Assembly (NCBI GenBank): GCA_964462325.1
Contig: CAYWYQ010000005.1
Location: 1 to 40,418 of the forward strand
DNA length: 40,418 bases
Source: CAYFMS01 sp964462325
GTDB taxonomy: Bacteria > Patescibacteriota > Patescibacteriia > UBA9934
Direction of reading: 5' to 3'
Positions 15,408 to 23,572 of this stretch are shown piece by piece; the first letter of the stretch is position 1; each line of letters begins with the position of its first letter. Both the position numbers and the translations under genes were made by a program. The notes under the pieces were generated by a model. It was not told the origin of the DNA and did no database searches. It saw only the letters and a program-made list of their open reading frames with translations.

Positions 15408-17027
15408 ATGTTTTACGACTATGGTAGCGTGGGTACGCATGCGAATCCACATCTCGACGAGACGATTGCGATCGCGATCGCACGTCTTGCGGGGGGACTG
15501 CCTCTTTCGGCTGAGCTGTCTTTTCTGAGAAGGGAAGATGGAGGGCAGAAAGGTCGATTGGATATCGGCTTCGGTGGCGGTCGTTTCGACGAGCACAAGA
15601 AGGACGGTCGACTCGAAGGTGAGTGTAGTGCACGCCTGGTCGCGGAAGCGATTGGTATTGCGCGGGATGAGAAATGGATGTCGGTGATCGAAGGCGCACG
15701 CCTTCGGGACACGACGACTGGTTGGGGAGGTGAAGATCTCTCCACGATCATCAAAAACCTCGCTCGTTTCAGCGATGACTTCCATTCGGGAGATGTGGTT
15801 GATTGGACGACGCGCATTGTGCATGCATTCACGCATGACGAGGGGGTCAAGCGTCCAGTTTTGAGTGCGAAGGGACTTGGTCTCTGTGCGCTCGATTCGG
15901 AAGAGCTTTCGCGCGTGACGTGCATTATTCTGCCGGTAGGGTTCACTCTGAAGCAGGCGATCATGGCATGGTTCATGCGAAAGTGTCACGGAGCATTCGG
16001 GATTGCGAGCAAGCCCCGAGTGGTTGTCGCACATTCGCAGAAGGATCTTGATCAACTCGCAAGACAAGGATCGATTCTGTTCATTGGGCCAGAAGGTCAG
16101 GTGGACGGAATGGGGACGATCGCCGAATTCTTCAGTGAAAACCTCGGGTTGCACACAAGGGGCATGAAGAACTACATGACATTCGTGAAGAAATTCGACA
16201 AGGCATGCTCCGCCGAAGGAGCAGAGTCTGGGTTGATCAAGGATCCGAAGAAGATCTTCCAGCTGGCGAATGTGGTCGGAAGGCTGCAAGCAGTGGCGGT
16301 AGAGGAATATCTTCCGTTCACGCAGTACGACTTGCTGAACTTCGTGTTCGGCATGCTGGATGCGAGTGATCGGTGGATGTTCGAGTATCATGTGCTGTGT
16401 CCTGAAGAGGTAAGGGAAAAGCATGTGAAGTTCTATCTGCCGGATTGTGGTGAACTTTTGTGGCGGGATCTTGCGAAGACTCGTCCGAGTGATCGGAAGG
16501 AACAGCATGCACCTGTTGTAATTGCTGTCGCGTATACGGATCTGTCGACGATGTCGGTATATCTACGTGATCGTTATGGTGTGGACGTGTACTTGCAGAA
16601 GAACCGTTCCCAGAACCTGATGGTTACAGCGAATACGTCTTCCAAGCGATTGCAGGGAAAGGAGGGTTCGCGTTCGGTTCTCGACGTCATCGCGGAGTAC
16701 TTGGTTGCTGCCGAGTGCGCGGCGCATGGAGTTGTCGGAGAGGTAAGAGAGTCCGCAATCAAGCAATTCCGGATAATGAGGGACAAGGAAACCTCCTTCG
16801 ACTTGCCAGGAGGCAAGGGCGTAGAGTGGTACTATGCATGGGGAAGTATGATCCTGAACGGATCTGACCTTTCGCATGAGGCGACGCCGACATGTCTGTC
16901 AATGGGACAGGTATTTGGCATCATAGCTCTTGCGGTGAGGCAATTCATCGAAGAACAGAAGAGATTGCGTGACGAAAAGCGCAGGATCGGACGTTCCTTC
17001 ATTCATGGAGAACAACTCGGTTACTGA
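15408..17027 (+). CDS. Large protein with MYG1-like N-terminal metal motifs
   Basis: 539 residues, unrecognised as a whole. The N-terminus reads VGTHANPHLDETIAIAIA (8-25), closely resembling the THxGxFHxDE metal-binding start of MYG1/UPF0160 (DHH-like phosphoesterase/exonuclease) proteins. LDIGFGGGRFDEHKKDG (51-67) resembles their DVGG...YDHHQ segment. The rest (about 100-539) shows no motif I can name. GGAGG at 15399-15402 with a 5-nt spacer fixes the start. Codons are visibly richer in G/C-ending forms than in neighbouring genes, hinting at horizontal origin or strong expression. It is monocistronic, flanked by its own promoter and terminator, and borders the repeat-rich region. A nucleic-acid or nucleotide phosphoesterase is a reasonable guess. 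Confidence 0.7.
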   Translation: MFYDYGSVGTHANPHLDETIAIAIARLAGGLPLSAELSFLRREDGGQKGRLDIGFGGGRFDEHKKDGRLEGECSARLVAEAIGIARDEKWMSVIEGARLRDTTTGWGGEDLSTIIKNLARFSDDFHSGDVVDWTTRIVHAFTHDEGVKRPVLSAKGLGLCALDSEELSRVTCIILPVGFTLKQAIMAWFMRKCHGAFGIASKPRVVVAHSQKDLDQLARQGSILFIGPEGQVDGMGTIAEFFSENLGLHTRGMKNYMTFVKKFDKACSAEGAESGLIKDPKKIFQLANVVGRLQAVAVEEYLPFTQYDLLNFVFGMLDASDRWMFEYHVLCPEEVREKHVKFYLPDCGELLWRDLAKTRPSDRKEQHAPVVIAVAYTDLSTMSVYLRDRYGVDVYLQKNRSQNLMVTANTSSKRLQGKEGSRSVLDVIAEYLVAAECAAHGVVGEVRESAIKQFRIMRDKETSFDLPGGKGVEWYYAWGSMILNGSDLSHEATPTCLSMGQVFGIIALAVRQFIEEQKRLRDEKRRIGRSFIHGEQLGY

Positions 17028-17051
17028 CGAGCAAACGGCTTGTTGGTGACT

Positions 17052-17085
17052 AAAGACCCCCAATCACAACGGGGGTCTTTTTCTT
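17052..17085 (+). terminator. Terminator of the MYG1-like gene
   Basis: Stem AAAGACCCCC / GGGGGTCTTT with an 8-9 nt loop and a TTTTTCTTTT tail. The same 38 bases (17052-17089) reappear at 17195-17232 immediately after the N gap. Confidence 0.85.
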
Positions 17086-17184
17086 TTCCTCCGCTTGTAT
17101 ATGAGCGACCTATCGGCTCATAATCTCGGATTTGTCCTCACTGTACGTTTCAGTACAGCTGCGGAAGGTTCTTGTCTTTCACCT

Positions 17185-17194
17185 NNNNNNNNNN
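17185..17194. other. Assembly gap (10 N)
   Basis: Ten undetermined bases. The 38-nt terminator sequence before the gap (17052-17089) is repeated directly after it (17195-17232), so the join is a repeat-mediated scaffold gap, and the true length is unknown. Confidence 0.95.
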
Positions 17195-17600
17195 AAAGAC
17201 CCCCAATCACAACGGGGGTCTTTTTCTTTTCCGTTTATATACTGGCGTACTTTACATTCACGCTTTGTGGTCCCCTGCCTGCTGGCAGGCAGGTCACTGT
17301 ACGTTTCAGTACAGCTGCGGAAATCCTCGATTCTTTACCGATATCTCATCTCATATCCTTCACGGACGGTTTAGTAAGTAGGGTGTAGGAAGTAGGGTGT
17401 AGCGTATTAGCTTCTTGTCATTCCGGACAAGATCCGGAATCTCCTGTTTGTATAAGGGATCCCTGCCTGCTGGCAGGTCGCTCCATGTACGTATCAGTAC
17501 ACTCCGCTACGGTCCTCGAACTTCGTACAAATTTCATTCCATTTTCTGCGCGGTCATGGATTCGTTGCTGAAAGAGATGTCCGACTTCAATCAGCGGAGC

Positions 17601-17744
17601 TGATTCAGTCGGCACATCAGACTGGTCGCTCTTGAAAGGTCCGTACCTCAAGCGAGAGGTCGGACATTAAGTCATATTGATTCAGTCGGTACCTCAGATC
17701 AGATCGCTGCCTATCGAAAGGTCGATACCTCTGAAAGAGGTCCG
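17601..17744. repeat. Two tandem ~77-nt units
   Basis: Both units begin TGATTCAGTCGG (17601 and 17678) and continue through a GAAAGGTC...ACCTC...GAGGTC hairpin. The hairpin of the first unit is nearly identical to one at about 34779-34815. Confidence 0.65.
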
Positions 17745-17895
17745 TAAAAGAGGTCCGACATTGGTGTGCATAAGTATGTCCGACCTCGGGCCCTGGTCTT
17801 ATACTTCCCCCTCTTTGTATTTAAATGTTTTGTCCTATTATTGTGGATAAGTAGGTCGGACCTTGAGGTCGGACCTTGCTTCATGAGATTCCATT

Positions 17896-17915
17896 TAAGT
17901 GTCGATCGACACTTA
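17896..17915. repeat. Palindrome, inverted copy of 8418-8439
   Basis: 20-nt perfect palindrome with core AAGTGTCGATCGACACTT. Read on the other strand, it and its right flank match the element at 8418-8445. Confidence 0.7.
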
Positions 17916-17928
17916 GGTGCGGAAAATG

Positions 17929-17955
17929 AAAATCGACTTGAGAAAGTCGGATTTT
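17929..17955 (-). terminator. Terminator of glyA
   Basis: Stem AAAATCGACTT / AAGTCGGATTTT with one bulge and a 4-nt loop. On the minus strand it is followed by a T-rich stretch about 30 nt beyond the glyA stop. Confidence 0.65.
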
Positions 17956-17987
17956 ATGGTAAACGTTTTTAACGTCTGTCATTTTCG

Positions 17988-19229
17988 TTAGTACGATAAG
18001 TTGTCGTACAGTGGGAAATCTTTTGTAAACTTGTTTACTTCATTACGAATAGATGCAAGTACTTCTTCATTGTCATGATTCGTGATTGCATCATGCATCC
18101 ATGTAGCTACTTTTTTCATATCGTCTTCTTTCATGCCTCTTGTTGTAAGTGCAGGCGTTCCAATTCGAATACCGGAAGGGTCCATTGGGGAGCGCGGGTC
18201 ATCCGGAATCATATTTTTATTCACGGTTATTCCTGACTTGTCTAATGCTTCTTCCGCTTCAGCGCCCGTGACCCCAAAGGGGGTGACATCAATCAATAAT
18301 AAGTGATTATCCGTACCGCCGAACATCATTGTATAACCATGCTGTCTAAATTCGTCCTCCAATACCTTGGCGTTTTTCTTGATCTGTTTCGCATACTCCT
18401 TAAATTCTGGAAGAAGAGCTTCCTTAAATGCGACAGCTTTCGCGGCGATATTATTTTCATGCGGTCCGCCCTGTAGTCCTGGGAACACCGCTTTATTCAC
18501 GGCTTTAGCATACTTCTTTTTACACATAATCATTCCACCACGAGGTCCGCGTAATGTTTTATGTGTTGTTGTCGTTACGACATCGAAATACGGAACAGGG
18601 TTATTCATTTCTCCAGCGGCAATGAGTCCCGCAATATGGGCAATATCTGCCATGGTGAGAGCTCCCACTTCATCTGCAATTTCCTGTACGCGCTGAAAAT
18701 CTATTTCTCGTGAATAGGCAGAATACCCAACCAGAATTAATTTTGGCTTATGTTCAAGCGCCATTTCACGCAATTGCTCTAAATCAAGAAGTCCATCCGC
18801 ATTCGTTTTATATCGAACGAAATTATAGATTTTGGAGGATTGAGTAACAGGATGCCCATGCGTTAAATGTCCGCCATGCGAAAGATCCATGCCAAGAATA
18901 GTGTCTCCGGGTTTGAGTAATGCTTCATAGGCCGCAATATTTGCCGGAGCCCCTGAATGTGGTTGTACATTCACATGTTCAGCATCAAATAATTTTTTTG
19001 CCCGATCAATCGCGAGTTGCTCAATCGTATCGATATGCTCACAACCGCCATAGTATCGTTTGCCAGGATACCCCTCGGCATATTTATTCGTTGCGACAGA
19101 ACCGAGCGCTTCAAGTACGGCCGGGGAAACAAAATTTTCAGAGGGGATCATTTCAAGTCCTTCGCGCTGCCTTGTGAGTTCTTTCTGCATTGCGTCTGCA
19201 ATATCTGGATCAAATTCTCGGATAGTCAT
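17988..19229 (-). CDS. glyA: Serine hydroxymethyltransferase
   Basis: 413 residues, normal length. PLP enzyme that converts serine plus tetrahydrofolate to glycine and methylene-tetrahydrofolate. Conserved blocks include MIPSENFVSPAVLEALGS, NKYAEGYPGKRYYGGCEHID, the PLP-Lys segment TTTTHKTLRGPRGG and the C-terminal GIRIGTPALTTRGM. TAAAAT on the minus strand ends 9 nt before the ATG, again implying a very short leader. It is monocistronic. Together with folD it makes the one-carbon pool. Confidence 0.97.
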   Translation of the reverse strand: MTIREFDPDIADAMQKELTRQREGLEMIPSENFVSPAVLEALGSVATNKYAEGYPGKRYYGGCEHIDTIEQLAIDRAKKLFDAEHVNVQPHSGAPANIAAYEALLKPGDTILGMDLSHGGHLTHGHPVTQSSKIYNFVRYKTNADGLLDLEQLREMALEHKPKLILVGYSAYSREIDFQRVQEIADEVGALTMADIAHIAGLIAAGEMNNPVPYFDVVTTTTHKTLRGPRGGMIMCKKKYAKAVNKAVFPGLQGGPHENNIAAKAVAFKEALLPEFKEYAKQIKKNAKVLEDEFRQHGYTMMFGGTDNHLLLIDVTPFGVTGAEAEEALDKSGITVNKNMIPDDPRSPMDPSGIRIGTPALTTRGMKEDDMKKVATWMHDAITNHDNEEVLASIRNEVNKFTKDFPLYDNLSY

Positions 19230-19392
19230 ATTGAATTGATTTTAGAACAGGGTACTTTATAGAGTTATGTTAGCTGATTCATGTTTAACACGAAAACAAA
19301 ATAGAAAATAATGTGGATAAACAATACATGTTACGGTAATATGTGTCAGTTGTGATAAAATTAGTGTAATTAAACAAACTGTTTTAAATTAT

Positions 19393-19605
19393 ATGGCGAA
19401 ATCTAATCTCCTGACTGAATCTGCGCAATATGGAACGACTCAATTTGCATCTATTGGGAAAAATGATTATGCATGGGTGAAAACGAAAGGGGTGTCATGT
19501 CCTTCTCCTGTCTTTCAACTTGGCTATAATACACAGTGCATTAATAACAATGTAAAATTCAGCACGGATGTGGATAGTATTCTAGCTTCTCTAGAAGCTC
19601 TTTAG
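19393..19605 (+). CDS. Small hypothetical protein (70 aa)
   Basis: 70 residues, Ser/Asn-rich, two cysteines (CPSP, QCIN), no membrane segment and no recognisable domain. The ATG follows an AT-rich TTTAAATTAT stretch that could act as a -10 in the leaderless style of neighbouring genes. It ends about 45 bp before murC and could be the first gene of that operon. Coding potential is moderate; it may be a small lineage-specific protein or a chance reading frame. Confidence 0.45.
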   Translation: MAKSNLLTESAQYGTTQFASIGKNDYAWVKTKGVSCPSPVFQLGYNTQCINNNVKFSTDVDSILASLEAL

Positions 19606-19648
19606 TACAAGCTTTACCATTCTGGTTGTAATGATTAATATGGTTGAA

Positions 19649-21001
19649 ATGAATATGAATGTAAAAAAGGTACACATGATAGGAATAGGGGGGATTGGAA
19701 CTTCAGCAGCTGCGAAGTACTTTTTGGCGCAAGGCGCAGAAGTGTCAGGTTCGGATATGTATGAATCTGCAATCCTTGACGACTTAAGGTCGCGCGGAGC
19801 TGTCATATCTATTGGACATGCGCCAGAAAATATTTCAGAAGGTGTTGAGCTGATTGTGCATACTCCAGCCGCAAAAGAAGAAAATGTAGAACGTCTTGAA
19901 GCGAAGAATAGAAATATTCGTGACGTATCTTATCCTGAATTTTTAGGGGAATTAGCAAAAACAAAAAAGACCATTGCGGTGAGCGGGACAAATGGGAAAA
20001 GTACAACAACAGCAATGATTGCAAAGATTCTCATCGAGGCAGGGTATGACCCCCTCGTCTTTTTAGGAACGCAGTCTTCTGATCTTTCTGATGGTAATTT
20101 TAACGATGGAAAAGGAATATGGATGATTGTAGAGGCATGTGAATACCAAGATGGAATGCTTAATATCATTCCAAACATTGCCGTCATAACGAATATAGAA
20201 GCAGATCACCTCGATTATTTCCGAGATATTGCACATATAGAAGAAAGTTTTCAGAAATGGGTGAGTACGGTTCATCCATTTGAAGGAACCGTTGTTTTGA
20301 ATGCTCAAGATATATCTTCACAAAATATATCAGCAGAAAATACGATGAAGTTTTCATTTGAGCATCGTTCTTCTGGGGCTGGAATACAAAGTTTTAAAGT
20401 AAAATCAGAAGGGCAGTTTTCTGAAAATGCATCTATACAATTACTCATTCCGGGGGCATTTAATGCTGCGAATGCTTCTGCAGCGTTTTCAGCAGCGAAA
20501 GCAGCGGGAGTGAATACCAATATCATTAAGGACGCTCTTAAAACATTTAAAGGAACATGGCGTCGTTTTGAACATGTAGGTGCATGGAAAGGGGCAGAAA
20601 TTTACAGTGATTATGCCCATCATCCAACGGCAGTGAAGGGGGCAGTAGAGGCGTTTAAAGAATTTTATCCTAAAAAACGTTTGATTATTGTATTTGAGCC
20701 TCATCAGCATTCTCGTACGAAAGAGTTATTTGATGAGTTTATTGCATCGTTTTCGGATGTGGATATACTCATTCTCTCTGAAATTTATAAAGTAGAAGGA
20801 CGGACGGAAGACGATAGCGTTACATCGGAAGAGTTGGCGGTTGCAGTAAAGAAAACGTTTGCAGAAAAACAGGTAGAGTATGCCGCGAATCAGAAAGCAG
20901 CAGAAGAAAAACTAGAATCTATCGCACAAGAAGGTGATGTGATCGTTATTATGGGAGCTGGTCCGATTGATGCACTTGCTCGTGAGTTAGTATCATTATG
21001 A
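19649..21001 (+). CDS. murC: UDP-N-acetylmuramate-L-alanine ligase
   Basis: About 450 residues. ATP-dependent ligase adding L-Ala to UDP-MurNAc in peptidoglycan synthesis. N-terminal Rossmann GIGGIGTSAAAKYF; ATP-binding loop SGTNGKSTTT (MurC more often has GTHGKTTT); EACEYQ; NIEADHLDYF; the MurC-specific SDYAHHPTAV and FEPHQHSRT. Four in-frame ATGs are close together (19631, 19640, 19649, 19655). I favour 19649 because TAATAT at 19636-19641 would then be 7 nt upstream, as in neighbouring genes. The stop overlaps the murB start by 4 bp. Confidence 0.95.
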   Translation: MNMNVKKVHMIGIGGIGTSAAAKYFLAQGAEVSGSDMYESAILDDLRSRGAVISIGHAPENISEGVELIVHTPAAKEENVERLEAKNRNIRDVSYPEFLGELAKTKKTIAVSGTNGKSTTTAMIAKILIEAGYDPLVFLGTQSSDLSDGNFNDGKGIWMIVEACEYQDGMLNIIPNIAVITNIEADHLDYFRDIAHIEESFQKWVSTVHPFEGTVVLNAQDISSQNISAENTMKFSFEHRSSGAGIQSFKVKSEGQFSENASIQLLIPGAFNAANASAAFSAAKAAGVNTNIIKDALKTFKGTWRRFEHVGAWKGAEIYSDYAHHPTAVKGAVEAFKEFYPKKRLIIVFEPHQHSRTKELFDEFIASFSDVDILILSEIYKVEGRTEDDSVTSEELAVAVKKTFAEKQVEYAANQKAAEEKLESIAQEGDVIVIMGAGPIDALARELVSL

Positions 21002-21951
21002 ATATTGAACAGGAATTAGAAACAGTATTTGGTGAAAGGTTAAAAAAAGATGAGCCGATGGCGAAACATCTTAATTTTCGCATTGGGGGTCCCGCGAAAT
21101 ACTTTGTTGAAATAAAATCAGTTGAGGAATTACAAGAAACTCTTTCCATGATTAAGCAATACGATATACCGTATTTTATTCTTGGAGGAGGTTCGAATAC
21201 GGTATTTAGTGACGAACCATTTGAGGGCATTGTGCTAAAAATGGCAATGAGGAAACATGAAATCGATGGGACAATGGTGATGGCTGAGGCTGGTGTTTTG
21301 TCGGTGGCTCTCGCGCGAGCAACGGCAAATGCTGGCTTAAAAGGGTTCACATGGGCGATCTCACTTCCGGGAACTATTGGAGGTGCGGTACGCGGTAATG
21401 CTGGTTGTTTTGGAGGAGAAATAAAGGATAATTTATTAAAAGCAGAAGTAGTGCGGGATGGAGAAATAATTGAATTATCTAATAAAGAATTACAATTTGG
21501 CTATCGTGAATCAATTATTAAGCACAATAATGACATTGTACTTAGGGCATGGTTTGCTCTTGAAGAAGGGGATGCGGAAGCGTTAAAGCAAGAATTGATT
21601 GATACGGTGACGAAAAGAAAAGATACGCAGCCCCTGCATGCAGGGTCGGCGGGATGTATGTTTAAAAATCATGAAACAAGTACGGATGAAATGCATACAT
21701 TGATGAAAAAATTAGATATTCCAGAATCGATGCAAAAGATGAATCGAATCTCTGCCGGATGGATTATTGATCAATTACAATTAAAAGGCACAAGAATTGG
21801 TGATGCTGAAATAAGTAATGAACATGGAAATTTCTTGATCAATCACGGAAATGCAAGCTCGGAGGACATAGGAAAACTCATCACGCTTGTGAAGGAGAAG
21901 GTTGAGGAGACTTATGATATAAAACTCGAAGAGGAGGTTAAGTTAATATAA
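20998..21951 (+). CDS. murB: UDP-N-acetylenolpyruvoylglucosamine reductase
   Basis: 317 residues. FAD enzyme that reduces the enolpyruvyl group to give UDP-MurNAc. Visible: FRIGGPAKYFVE, the FAD-binding LGGGSNTVFSD, SLPGTIGGAVRGNAGCFGGE and FGYRES. The active-site general acid, normally Ser in AGSxFKNP, is Cys220 in SAGCMFKN. The C-terminal Glu segment (DIKLEEEVKLI) is present. The ATG overlaps the murC stop (ATGA), so the two are coupled. Confidence 0.96.
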   Translation: MNIEQELETVFGERLKKDEPMAKHLNFRIGGPAKYFVEIKSVEELQETLSMIKQYDIPYFILGGGSNTVFSDEPFEGIVLKMAMRKHEIDGTMVMAEAGVLSVALARATANAGLKGFTWAISLPGTIGGAVRGNAGCFGGEIKDNLLKAEVVRDGEIIELSNKELQFGYRESIIKHNNDIVLRAWFALEEGDAEALKQELIDTVTKRKDTQPLHAGSAGCMFKNHETSTDEMHTLMKKLDIPESMQKMNRISAGWIIDQLQLKGTRIGDAEISNEHGNFLINHGNASSEDIGKLITLVKEKVEETYDIKLEEEVKLI

Positions 21952-21953
21952 TT

Positions 21954-23039
21954 ATGGAAAAAAGATGGCGGGGTAGGAATATACAGAAAGGGATTGAAGG
22001 AATTGATTCTGAAGTGATAAAAAGGTATAAACCTAAATTTCTTGGCATGGGAGGAGAGCAAGTTGTCTTTGAAGTTCCTAAAAATCCATCAGTTGTTGTA
22101 AAGGTTCATAAGCAACTTATAAACAGCTATTTACAATATCGAGCATCAAATCGATATACAGAAGGGTCATTTCCGCCAGAGGTGCAGAAAAAAATTGAAG
22201 AGGTACTTGAGAATTTTCGAGAAAGACGCAAAGAGGTTGCAAAATATTTTGGTGGTCACACCCTGAGGCAAAAAGAGTATTTTGGGCAGATCCCTATGAG
22301 TTATGAGGTCGCAAAAGAGGTTTTGGGAGATACGGTGACGAATTTCCCTCAGAATGAAGAGCAAATTGATGTTCATACAGTATTACGCATACAAGAAAAA
22401 TTACCGGAATTTGCGAATGACGAAGACATGAGATCTCTCAATGGACGTTATATTGAGTTTGTACTCGGTGATCGTATTAAGGAGAAGGAATATGAACATC
22501 TCTATAAAGAACTTGTTCTTAATGAAGAGACATCTGATTACGATGGATCACTCTTCTTTGAGACGATACCAGAAAGTACTAGAAATATATTAGAACGTTC
22601 GAAGGATGATAAGGATCTGGAGCAGGCATTGAAAGATTTCACGATACGCGCAGTGAAAATGGCGAATGAAACAGGACATATTTTAGATATTGCCGGCGAG
22701 GGCAATGTACGATTTTTTATGAATGAGCAAGGTGATTGGGATTACCTGATGCCAGATGCTGTTTACCCAAGTACGAAGACATTGGGTCCTATCGACAGAA
22801 TAAAGAGTATAAAGTTGCCGATCTCGAATAATAGTGAGATGAACGCATTATTGAATGTTATGCTATTTACAAGAACAATAAATGGAGTAGCACGATTTCT
22901 TGGCTTGGCAGATCGCGTACATTCCTTGAAAGGGGACGATCCTACAATTTCTGAACTATACAAGACAATGTATGAGCGTTATTCTACTCATGCGAGTACA
23001 GGGCAAGAGACTCGCGTGGAACCAATAAATTTAAAATGA
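21954..23039 (+). CDS. Kinase-like-fold protein in the mur operon
   Basis: 361 residues; no named family recognised. The pattern suggests a protein-kinase-like fold. LGMGGEQVVFEV (30-41) looks like a glycine-rich loop, followed by VVVKVHK with candidate Lys50 or Lys53. GHILDIAGEGNVRFF (241-255) resembles a catalytic loop (D245, N251), and YLMPDAVY (264-271) supplies a possible metal-binding Asp268. The middle is helical and charged. It starts two bases after murB and ends 7 bp before hpf, so it is in the same operon; a role in wall-synthesis control or small-molecule phosphorylation is speculation. Confidence 0.7.
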   Translation: MEKRWRGRNIQKGIEGIDSEVIKRYKPKFLGMGGEQVVFEVPKNPSVVVKVHKQLINSYLQYRASNRYTEGSFPPEVQKKIEEVLENFRERRKEVAKYFGGHTLRQKEYFGQIPMSYEVAKEVLGDTVTNFPQNEEQIDVHTVLRIQEKLPEFANDEDMRSLNGRYIEFVLGDRIKEKEYEHLYKELVLNEETSDYDGSLFFETIPESTRNILERSKDDKDLEQALKDFTIRAVKMANETGHILDIAGEGNVRFFMNEQGDWDYLMPDAVYPSTKTLGPIDRIKSIKLPISNNSEMNALLNVMLFTRTINGVARFLGLADRVHSLKGDDPTISELYKTMYERYSTHASTGQETRVEPINLK

Positions 23040-23046
23040 TTTTCTT

Positions 23047-23409
23047 ATGCAGATCGTAGAAATTTCAGGAACAAATATGGATTTAACGGAGGCGATCAAG
23101 TCACGTGTTGAACGTGCGCTCGCAAAGGTTGCTAAATTAACACAAAAATTAGAACCTGCAGATATCCGCGTTGATGTTGGAAAAACGTCGCAACATCATC
23201 AAAAAGGAGATGTATTTAAAGCGGAATATAATTTAACGATTCCAGGAACGATGATTAGAGCGGAAGCGACGATGGACGATTTATATGCCGCTATCGATAA
23301 AGCATCGGACGATTTAAGACGCCAAGTGAAGAAATATAAAGATAAATTACAGGATGCAGATAGGGTCGTAATGGAAAGCTCGCATCTCGAGCATGAGGAA
23401 GAATCCTAG
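23047..23409 (+). CDS. hpf: Ribosome hibernation-promoting factor
   Basis: 120 residues of the HPF/YfiA family, which binds the 30S decoding region and inactivates ribosomes under stress. It starts MQIVEISGTNMDLTEAIKSRVE with the beta-alpha-beta fold pattern, and DDLYAAIDKASDDLRRQVKKYKDK forms the conserved last helix. The C-terminal dimerisation domain of the long form is absent, replaced by a short acidic tail. TAAAAT (23032-23037) ends 9 nt before the ATG, inside the end of the preceding gene, so hpf may be read both with the mur operon and by itself. Confidence 0.93.
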   Translation: MQIVEISGTNMDLTEAIKSRVERALAKVAKLTQKLEPADIRVDVGKTSQHHQKGDVFKAEYNLTIPGTMIRAEATMDDLYAAIDKASDDLRRQVKKYKDKLQDADRVVMESSHLEHEEES

Positions 23410-23419
23410 CGTATAATTG

Positions 23420-23458
23420 AAAAGGTGAATTGCTTACTTGTAGGTAATTCACTTTTTT
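23420..23458 (+). terminator. Terminator after hpf
   Basis: Stem AAAAGGTGAATT / AATTCACTTTTT with a loop of about 14 nt and a T6 tract; it ends the mur-hpf operon. Confidence 0.8.
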
Positions 23459-23560
23459 GTAGCACGCTGATCCTAGACATGATACAAAAATGCTCAAAGT
23501 ATTGATTTTTTTTTGTAAAAAAGGCACAATGCGCGTGAAATAAAACTCGGTATACACGCA

Positions 23561-23566
23561 TAGAAT
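23561..23566 (+). promoter_or_regulatory. -10 box of secA
   Basis: TAGAAT ending 6 nt before the secA ATG at 23573. A second possible promoter (TTGATT near 23503 and CACAAT 16 nt on) would give a longer leader. Confidence 0.45.
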
Positions 23567-23572
23567 AAACAT

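Larger units (their letters stand above)
17028..17987. repeat. Repeat-rich intergenic region with assembly gap
   Basis: 960 bp with no supported gene. It contains two copies of CTGTACGTTTCAGTACAG (17141-17158, 17297-17314) and a variant at 17486-17501. A CCTGCC...GGCAGG palindrome sits near 17273-17292 with a partial copy near 17462. A hairpin ATTCCGGA/TCCGGAAT (17420-17440) is related to one at 26426-26446. A 77-nt tandem repeat starts at 17601 and 17678. The 37-nt TGTGGATAAG unit lies at 17842-17878, and the 8418 palindrome is inverted at 17896-17915. Ten Ns occupy 17185-17194. Confidence 0.8.

Noticed and set aside
15348..16508. Long minus-strand frame opposite the MYG1-like gene
   Set aside because: Opposite-strand shadow favoured by the high GC of that gene; the plus frame has promoter, SD, terminator and recognisable motifs.
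17095..17388. Reading frames crossing the N gap
   Set aside because: They consist of repeats and terminator sequence and include undetermined bases.
17601..17890. Possible CRISPR array from repeated hairpin units
   Set aside because: Only two tandem units with diverged sequence, no constant spacer length and no cas genes.
19311..19319. Possible replication origin from a DnaA-box word in an AT-rich gap
   Set aside because: Only one box in this gap and no dnaA or dnaN nearby; other boxes are inside dispersed repeats.
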